DNA of 64,000 nucleotides, taken from NCBI GenBank assembly GCA_937625935.1, contig OW569388.1, positions 1 to 64,000 on the forward strand, read 5' to 3'. The first letter of the stretch is position 1, and each line of letters starts with the position of its first letter. Positions 57,839 through 64,000 of this stretch are shown here, piece by piece. The translations under genes were made by a program, and so were the position numbers. Below the pieces are notes generated by a model. The model saw only the letters and a list, made by a program, of their open reading frames with translations. It ran no database searches and was not told the origin of the DNA. This stretch comes from Tetramitus jugosus (Eukaryota; Heterolobosea; Eutetramitea; Acrasida; Vahlkampfiidae).

Positions 57839-59398
57839 TCACAAACCTGGGGAAGCATTAGCGTGTGTGTACAAGTCCAGGTATCGATACAATACACCAG
57901 AATTTGGATCAATATGTTCTCTCTCCGTAAGATCGGTGACTGTCGATACAAGATCGAGGTCGTCTGATGTGTTATTCTCTTCGTCAGTGAAATCTGTTCC
58001 ACTGCCAATCCTGATAGAGTTTGACCTCTCGGCCTCCCTAAAGTCGATGTGGAAGGATGGAGGAGAATAGGAAGAACCACTCAACTTTTTTCTCTGGGCT
58101 GTCTGATAGTACTCCAATGTGGCCAACATACCAGCAGAGTCAGAATATCTCATTTCATCCAATCTTCCTTGGTCTTCAGCCATCTTCCATTGTGCATATC
58201 CCTTCCTGATACCCTTATGGAAAGCTCCTCCTCTACTACTAATCAGTCTGTTCCAGAGCCATAATGGCAATGAACCTTTTAAATCAATCCAACCAACTTC
58301 GTAGTATCTGGTCGTATTGGCATCAATTTCTTCCAGGAAGAAACTTCCAATGGCGTCACATCTGATGGGACCGCCCTTCTTCTGTGCATCTGGAGCATTC
58401 TCATGATTGACTGTCTTTCTAGCCAAGATGTATCTACGGAGGTTCTTTTCCGTATCATAAATCTCTGAGTAAAAACTCTGCGACAACACATACTCTCTAT
58501 CAGCAATGAAGCCACCCATGTAGTACTTCTCATATGTAATTGCACATGCATATTCTGAATCTGAATTACACACAAAGTCCAATGGAGTTACCTTACTGAG
58601 GTTACCATCATTCTGTATTCTCAGAGGGGTAGATATCAAAATTTTTGTCAATGTATCTAGAGGAATGTTGACAGTCCCAGAAATCTTCCAGGATTTTATC
58701 TTCCTATCTGATAAGGCATCTGCAGAAATACCCTTTTCAGATAGATAGACCATGTAGTCTCTCTTGTTTCCAACAAGATTCCATCTTGTTCCTTCCATGT
58801 AGTCACCTAGTACCCATTCCTTTATCCGATTGAAATCTCGGTTTGAAAAGAAGGGAGTAGAAACATCAAATCCACACAGAGTCATCATCTCTATTCCTAG
58901 GCCATCTCCTTCTCTCAATTCTTTTACTCTAGCTTCCAAATACTTTTGGAATGGATAAGTGCTGATGAATCTGGGCCACAAGTCCTCCTTCATCTGGATC
59001 AACACATGGTTCACACAATTTTCGAACAAGTCACTTGGACAGGTACCAGAGGATGCATTCTGCGACTCCTTCAAGAGTCGTCCACGTACGGAGGCAGCTA
59101 GATTTAATTCATGTTTCGAGTTCACCTTCACAAAGGAGTCTATAATCTTTTTCATTTGCTTGTACCGATTTTGACTACTTCTTAATCTACCGTAGTCCTC
59201 CACAGCTTCCAAGAAGAGTAGAGATTCTGTATTCTTTGATTGTTTCAAGTACTTTTTGAATATGATTCTTCCCTTGGGATCATCATAAACTGTCTCCAGT
59301 GATATATCTAGTTCATTCAAAAGTTCTGTTCGAGGAGTGAGTGCTGTGCTACTAGAGCACACCGAGTCCCGTCTAGTCATACTGGTATCAGTAGTCAT
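57839..59398 (-). CDS. RGS-START fusion protein
   Basis: The 519-residue protein combines two modules. Residues ~25-170 form an RGS domain, with FKKYLKQSKNTESLLFLEAV, a long helical region, and WPRFISTYPFQKYL as the closing helix. Residues ~175-420 resemble a START lipid-binding domain, with VLGDYMEGTRWNLVG, GGFIADREYVLSQ and TTRYYEVGWIDLKGSLPLWL. The tail is Ser/Asp-rich. RGS domains speed GTP hydrolysis by G-alpha proteins; START domains bind lipids or sterols. The fusion suggests a G-protein regulator steered by a membrane lipid, an inference from architecture. RGS fusions are common in amoebae. Single exon. Confidence 0.85.
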   Translation of the reverse strand: MTTDTSMTRRDSVCSSSTALTPRTELLNELDISLETVYDDPKGRIIFKKYLKQSKNTESLLFLEAVEDYGRLRSSQNRYKQMKKIIDSFVKVNSKHELNLAASVRGRLLKESQNASSGTCPSDLFENCVNHVLIQMKEDLWPRFISTYPFQKYLEARVKELREGDGLGIEMMTLCGFDVSTPFFSNRDFNRIKEWVLGDYMEGTRWNLVGNKRDYMVYLSEKGISADALSDRKIKSWKISGTVNIPLDTLTKILISTPLRIQNDGNLSKVTPLDFVCNSDSEYACAITYEKYYMGGFIADREYVLSQSFYSEIYDTEKNLRRYILARKTVNHENAPDAQKKGGPIRCDAIGSFFLEEIDANTTRYYEVGWIDLKGSLPLWLWNRLISSRGGAFHKGIRKGYAQWKMAEDQGRLDEMRYSDSAGMLATLEYYQTAQRKKLSGSSYSPPSFHIDFREAERSNSIRIGSGTDFTDEENNTSDDLDLVSTVTDLTEREHIDPNSGVLYRYLDLYTHANASPGL

Positions 59399-59950
59399 TA
59401 TGATTATTGGGTTGTAGTTGTTGATGTTGCAGGGTTTGTTGCTTGGATTATTTGGGAGGATTCAGGTCACAAGGTGTTTTCACACTCCAAACATACGAAC
59501 ACTTCCTGACATGATATTTTTAAGATCGGCATTTTTAAAGATGACCATCAATCGTCGCGCTCACCAAGAGTACCATATATGTCAAATACCAGAACCGTCA
59601 AATCGACATTGTCTCCTAAAGGAATATTGCCCATTGCCCGCCGATGATTAAAAATATTGGATGGGAGCTGTAAGCTCCCTATTACGCGAAAAGTTACAAT
59701 GGTCTGTTGTTTTTACGCTGCGTTATCCCAGAGTGACCCATCGGCGATAACGGGTCTGGCGATTTGCTCAAATTTGTCGAATTTCATTTCTTGATGTCCC
59801 TCAAAGGCGTTGGTATTTTCCTTCCGACTGAGGGTTAAAAATATGAGATGGGATTGGGCTGTGAGCTCCTTCATTCTACCATATAACACCATCATAATTT
59901 CTCAACACGAACTAACTAATCAACATCCACTTACAAACAACTTTGCAAAT
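59399..59950. other. Divergent promoter region, RGS-START and NRPS-like genes
   Basis: A 552-base gap. A 7-bp hairpin GGGAGCT/AGCTCCC lies at 59663-59679. A GC-richer patch at 59720-59765 (GTTATC...GATAAC, GACCC...GGGTC) can form competing stems. No gene is recognised. The frame preceding 59951 is open, but CA-rich and leader-like. Confidence 0.4.
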
Positions 59951-62900
59951 ATGAATCCTAATATCGTCCAGTTTTTCCTCAATCAGGTAGAGAAAACACC
60001 AACGGCTGTCGCCATAGAATGTGACACCAAAGAAGTGACATATGCTGAACTGAACGAATTGTCCAATCGTTTAGCCAATAGAATAGCAACAAGGACAGAA
60101 AACAAAGAGCTAGTAGCTGTATACATGGACTCTAGCATTGACTTCATTGCTACCATACTGGCCATTCTCAAGTGTGGATGCTCCTATTTACCCCTAGATA
60201 TCAACATGCCTTGGAAACACACAGAACTGGTTCTAAGAAATAGTCAAGTCTCTCTCGTTATCACCAAATCTGCCCTCTGTGTGGACTTGTCACCACTACA
60301 GAACATTATGAAGATTTACAACATTGATGGAAAGAAGAATGAAGAAGTATCTCAAGAAAGAGGAGTGGATAGAATAATTGAAGGAACTCACATGGCTTAT
60401 ACCATATACACATCTGGATCAACGGGAACACCTCATGGATGTATGGTTTCTCATCAAGCCGTTTGTAATCTAGTGAATCATAACAAGAATCTGTTTGGAA
60501 TGGATGTTGGAACAAGCGTACTCCAATATGCTTCCCTAAGCTTTGATGCTTCCATTTTCGAAATTTACACAACAATCCTGACTGGAGCTCAGTTGATACT
60601 TGCAAGAAGAGATGAGATACTGCCCGGTGAACCACTGGTGAATTTCTTACAAAAGAAGAAAGTGAACATGATGTTGATGCCACCATCTTCCCTGTCAATG
60701 ATCACCAATGAATCTTCAAATCTGATTCATCTGAAAACTTTACTCGTTGGTGGAGAGAAATGTCCACTGAACCTACCTCAACAATGGATTACTCAAGAAA
60801 GAAATGTATTTAATGCTTATGGTCCTACAGAAGCTACTGTTTACGCCACCATTTACAAGTGCAGTTTAAATGAAACACTCTCGGTTGTTCCTATTGGAAA
60901 AGCTCTACCTGGATGTATCGTTGAACTACGTGATGAGGAAGGCAATATTGTACCTGATGGAGAAATTGGTGAGATTTGCATTGGCGGAGCATGTATGGGA
61001 ATGGGTTACTGGAGAGATTCAGTTTCCACAACCAATAGATTTGTCAAACATGGAGACAATACAATGTTCCACACAAGAGACTTAGCACGCATGCTTCAAA
61101 ATGGTAACCTTGAGTACTTGGGAAGATTAGACAACCAAGTTAAGATTCGAGGCTTCAGAGTTGAACCCGAGGCCATTGAGGCAGTTCTGGCACAGAATTC
61201 TAATGTTGCTTCATGTGTAGTAGTTGCTAGAGAAGATATCGTACCAGACCAGAAGACTCTGGTCGCCTTCGTAGCGCCAATTGAAAAGAAGATAGAAAGT
61301 TCCACCCTGATAACTCAACTAAAAAGGCACACAAGAAGTAAGCTCCCTCACTACATGAACCCGACAATCTATCACATTGTCGATAGATTACCAATGATGT
61401 CCAATGGAAGTAAAGTTGATAGAAAGTGCTTGCTAGAGTATCCATTACCAGTGAAAGCCACTGACCAGGCTGTACTATTTAGAAATGACACTGAGAGAGT
61501 TGTAGCTGAAATCTTTGAGGAGGTATTGAAAAAACTTGTTCTTCCTAGTGACAACTTTTTCGATCTTGGTGGAAACTCACTCATGGCTGCAAGTGTGGTT
61601 AGAAAGTTGGAAAAGAGATTCAGTATCCAAGTTCCAGTATCCTTGTTGTTCAGGAAGCCAACATGCAAAGCTCTCTCTGATTCAATTGACGTGTCCTCCG
61701 AAGGTACAGATGGTACCGAAAGTCCATTCACAGAAATCATTGACTACATTCAAGAAGCTGCACTCGATTCAGATATCCAATTCCCAGAGAAGACTGGCGA
61801 TGAAATCTATGACCTTCAGAGCCTCAATGAGAGTGAAAAGATTGGCCAAGTGTTCTTGACTGGAGCCACTGGTTTCCTAGGAGGGTATGTACTTGCAGAT
61901 GTACTCAACCAGACTTCAAGAGTACATGTATCCTGCTTGATCAGGTGCGACAATGAAGAAGAAGGAATGGCAAGAATTGAAGCCAACATGACCAAACTTA
62001 AGATTTGGAACAGTGATTATGCAGCAAGAATTACTGTGATACCTGGCCATCTGGATAGAAAGCACCTCGGGTTGAGTATTAGTACCTTTGAGGAGTTAGC
62101 AGCAAAGATGGACATTATTTATCACATTGCTGCTGATACTAGCTATGTTAAGCCATTCTCAGAATTGAAGGCAGTCAATGTATTCGGAACTCATGAGATG
62201 ATCAGACTCGCGGCTAGTGGAAACAAACACAAGCCTTTCCATTATTGTTCTTCCATGTGTGTCTTTGGACCAGCATACCATTTCAATGGAAAGGAAGTTA
62301 TAACTGAGTCTGACAATTATGAAGAGGCAATGCCATTCATCTACATTGAGAATGGCTATGTGAGAAGCAAATGGGTTGCCGAGTATTTGGTTAGAACAGC
62401 AATGAGAAAAGGTTTAGATGCAATGATTTTCAGACCAGGTTTCATCCAAGGATCAGATACTCACGGTGTTCCTAATGTTACAGACTTCTTGTGCAGAATG
62501 ATTAAGGGATGCGTTCAATTGGGATGTTATCCAGATTTGCCTTTTAAGTACTGGATGGCTGTTCCAGTCAACTATGTTTCTCAAGCTTTGGTGCACATCT
62601 CGTTGACCAAGAAGAGAGAAGCTATTGTGGACACATTCCATCTAGTTTCTCATCGTGAGGATGAACCAAGTAATGTACAGTTGTTTGAGATGCTACAACA
62701 GATTGGTTATCCATTACAAAAGGTGTCTATTCAATGTTGGCATGAAGAGTTGGAACGATTGTTAGATGATGAGGTGTACGATAATGCATTGCACCCTGTT
62801 GTGATGTTCATTCTAGAGAAGGTTTATGAATCAAGAAACACCATTCTGGAACTTCACTACTTCACACCTGCATGCACCAGTGAAAATGTAGATAGGTTAC

Positions 62901-63010
62901 TAGAGGGATCTGGTATCACTTGCACAAAGTGGGATAGTAGGATGATGGAGTTTTACGTACGAATGTTCAATGACCAAGGATGGATGCCGTTGCCCCCATC
63001 GTCTGCATGA
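59951..63010 (+). CDS. NRPS-like adenylation-thiolation-reductase (A-T-R) enzyme
   Basis: The 1019-residue protein has three modules. The A domain (~1-500) has TSGSTGTPHG (A3), SLSFDASIFEIY (A4), NAYGPTEATV (A5), HTRDLARM (A7), GRLDNQVKIRGFRVE (A8) and NGSKVDRK (A10). The T domain has FFDLGGNSLMA with phosphopantetheine serine S543. The R domain (~630-1019) has LTGATGFLGG and a YVRSKW Tyr/Lys pair near 800. No condensation domain is present. It should activate one amino or aryl acid and release it as aldehyde or alcohol, as in Lys2-type enzymes. Two core motifs depart from the usual: A3 has His for Lys (TPHG for TPKG) and A7 reads TRDL for TGDL. The start at 59951 is the ATG with the best leader. 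The type is common in bacteria and fungi, so horizontal origin is plausible. Confidence 0.9.
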   Translation: MNPNIVQFFLNQVEKTPTAVAIECDTKEVTYAELNELSNRLANRIATRTENKELVAVYMDSSIDFIATILAILKCGCSYLPLDINMPWKHTELVLRNSQVSLVITKSALCVDLSPLQNIMKIYNIDGKKNEEVSQERGVDRIIEGTHMAYTIYTSGSTGTPHGCMVSHQAVCNLVNHNKNLFGMDVGTSVLQYASLSFDASIFEIYTTILTGAQLILARRDEILPGEPLVNFLQKKKVNMMLMPPSSLSMITNESSNLIHLKTLLVGGEKCPLNLPQQWITQERNVFNAYGPTEATVYATIYKCSLNETLSVVPIGKALPGCIVELRDEEGNIVPDGEIGEICIGGACMGMGYWRDSVSTTNRFVKHGDNTMFHTRDLARMLQNGNLEYLGRLDNQVKIRGFRVEPEAIEAVLAQNSNVASCVVVAREDIVPDQKTLVAFVAPIEKKIESSTLITQLKRHTRSKLPHYMNPTIYHIVDRLPMMSNGSKVDRKCLLEYPLPVKATDQAVLFRNDTERVVAEIFEEVLKKLVLPSDNFFDLGGNSLMAASVVRKLEKRFSIQVPVSLLFRKPTCKALSDSIDVSSEGTDGTESPFTEIIDYIQEAALDSDIQFPEKTGDEIYDLQSLNESEKIGQVFLTGATGFLGGYVLADVLNQTSRVHVSCLIRCDNEEEGMARIEANMTKLKIWNSDYAARITVIPGHLDRKHLGLSISTFEELAAKMDIIYHIAADTSYVKPFSELKAVNVFGTHEMIRLAASGNKHKPFHYCSSMCVFGPAYHFNGKEVITESDNYEEAMPFIYIENGYVRSKWVAEYLVRTAMRKGLDAMIFRPGFIQGSDTHGVPNVTDFLCRMIKGCVQLGCYPDLPFKYWMAVPVNYVSQALVHISLTKKREAIVDTFHLVSHREDEPSNVQLFEMLQQIGYPLQKVSIQCWHEELERLLDDEVYDNALHPVVMFILEKVYESRNTILELHYFTPACTSENVDRLLEGSGITCTKWDSRMMEFYVRMFNDQGWMPLPPSSA

Positions 63011-63473
63011 ATTCATTTCACCTACAGTAGATTGGGCAACTCATTTCTAGGGCTCAACTAATCAACAGAGTAAACTTTTAATTATTGAAAAATATGATTG
63101 ATTCTTCTTTCCTGATGTTCTGGAAAACACCTGGCAAAATATCACCTAACTTTCCGATTTGTTGTATTTGGCAGAGAAATTCTCCTTTTTTCGGTGAATT
63201 CATCGCATTGTCCGATGCATCAGAAAAAGAACCCGCAAAGGATGTCATGGTTATAAATAAAAAATTCATATTCTATTCCACCAACACAATCACAGAAAAC
63301 GAAAACAAACAACAACAACAATTCATCCTTTGTGCCCACAACAAAAAAGAACCTTGATTTTTCATCCAATCATCGAATTCATCACCATCACAAAAACAAC
63401 AACACACCACTCTATGCATTCAAGTGCATAATTCTTATTATTACCGAACACAATCGTAAATATTATTTTACCA
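63011..63473. other. Intergenic region before the second Patched-like gene
   Basis: No gene is recognised. The frames at 63078-63357 carry no domain. Sequence becomes CA-rich toward 63473, as expected of a leader. Confidence 0.45.
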
Positions 63474-64000
63474 ATGTATCCGTCTTCACCACTACCATCA
63501 TCACAATCACCATCTTCCAACAGACATGCAAATGATTTTGTCTCTTCATCATCATCACAGATAACAACAGCAACTACAACTCATTCGAAGACAAAGAAGA
63601 AAAAGATTGCGTTCTATCATTATCCATCGTATGCGATCGATTGGATATTGAAAAAGACATTCTTTTTTATTGGAAGGTGTTCTGCGACGATTCCAATCAC
63701 AATTGTCTTGCTTTCTGTGCTAGTGACTGCTCTATTGGGGGCAGGTATTGTTTGGATAAAGTTTGAAACTGATCCACAAAAGCTTTGGGTTCCTGATCAA
63801 AGGTATGTTGTAATTTTCGATGTTGTTTGATGTATTGTGTGTTGGTTAGCAGCGACGTTGTGTTTCCGATTGTAAAGTTTAGCCAATGAAAAATTTTTGG
63901 CGCCAAAGAGTGGATTGTTGACCCTCTCCATTTTTTGTATTTTTTACAATTGTTGTTGTTATGATTGATCATGTGACACACAGTGAGACCGTCATGCAAA
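63474..64000 (+). CDS. Patched/NPC1-like protein, 5' part, runs off the window
   Basis: Exon 1 (63474-63802) encodes a Ser/Thr-rich cytoplasmic tail, a Lys cluster, and a membrane helix (IPITIVLLSVLVTALLGAGI), then KFETDPQKLWVPDQ. The last is a typical segment just after the first helix of Patched and NPC1 proteins. A GTATGT...CAG intron (63803-63983) follows. Exon 2 begins SETVMQ in frame, and the gene continues beyond 64000. Joining by phase gives LWVPDQSETVMQ, which fits the family. This is the second such gene in the window after 8259-10946, on the other strand. Role: sterol/lipid transport or receptor, unknown in detail. Confidence 0.85.
63897..63906. promoter_or_regulatory. E2F-like palindrome inside the first intron
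   Basis: TTGGCGCCAA lies within intron 1 of the Patched-like gene. It is the third perfect copy in the window; the surrounding TTTTTGGCGCCAAAG extends the match to TTTSSCGC on both strands. Confidence 0.3.

Noticed and set aside
59663..59765. Hairpin and stem-rich patch that might be a structured RNA or tRNA
   Set aside because: No T-loop or anticodon arrangement; stems compete with each other and are short.
1..64000. CRISPR array, bacterial operon or rRNA genes
   Set aside because: None seen. The only tandem repeats are telomeric or subtelomeric, and no direct-repeat/spacer pattern, tRNA T-arm or rRNA segment was recognised by eye.

Overview
The window looks like one end of a chromosome from a heterolobosean amoeba, most likely a Naegleria species. 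It opens with a telomere-type array on the left. The genes are eukaryotic and closely packed, with few short introns (about 50-180 nt, donors mostly GTATGT). Low-complexity Asn/His/Thr/Ser tracts are common. Families include kinesin-2 KAP, AP-4 epsilon, Sec3, PEX11, p24, SPO11, an RGS-START fusion and a Cache-type nucleotide cyclase. The genus call rests on this style from memory, not on a database match.

Layout. 1-745: telomeric CCCAAA array with CCCTAA variants at the outer end. 746-2700: subtelomere without genes, holding 39-bp repeats with a palindromic core, a degenerate ~145-160 bp repeat and hairpins. 2679-7023: gene graveyard with a truncated non-LTR retrotransposon carrying an A10 tail, coiled-coil-like fragments, a frameshifted TPR gene and a decayed TKL-type kinase; one intact secreted-protein gene (5620-6207) lies among them. 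7304-15903: a hypothetical gene, a Patched/NPC1-like permease, a GPI-type Cys-rich surface protein, another decayed gene and a T4 Rnl2-type RNA ligase. From 16365 the sequence is ordinary dense genome: nucleotide cyclase, Yos1 (divergent from a BTB gene), trypsin-fold protein, nucleoredoxin, SDR and Sec3. At 30410-32667 are three tandem genes for small secreted Cys-rich proteins. Then come an F-box-like gene with a frameshift, PEX11, an ammonium transporter, a hybrid histidine kinase, KAP3, AP-4 epsilon, a TatB-like protein, pirin, alpha-actinin, SPO11, UBFD1, PDCD5, p24-beta, an SLC25 carrier, an RGS-START protein and an A-T-R NRPS-like reductase. The first exon of a second Patched/NPC1-like gene runs off the right edge.

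How the genes fit together. Most are housekeeping genes with no operon logic. Several serve membrane traffic: Sec3 (exocyst), AP-4 epsilon (TGN), p24-beta and Yos1 (ER-Golgi). KAP3 points to flagellar transport in the swimming stage. The cyclase, hybrid kinase and RGS-START protein are environmental or lipid signalling parts.

The strongest leads are: a nucleus-encoded TatB-like protein that could partner a mitochondrial TatC; the A-T-R reductase with altered core motifs; an Rnl2-type RNA ligase; a palindrome with compensatory change in the leaders of two nearly identical tandem secreted-protein genes; and repeated E2F-like palindromes (TTGGCGCCAA). All exon joins were made by hand from reading frame and splice sites; no alignment or structure prediction was run.
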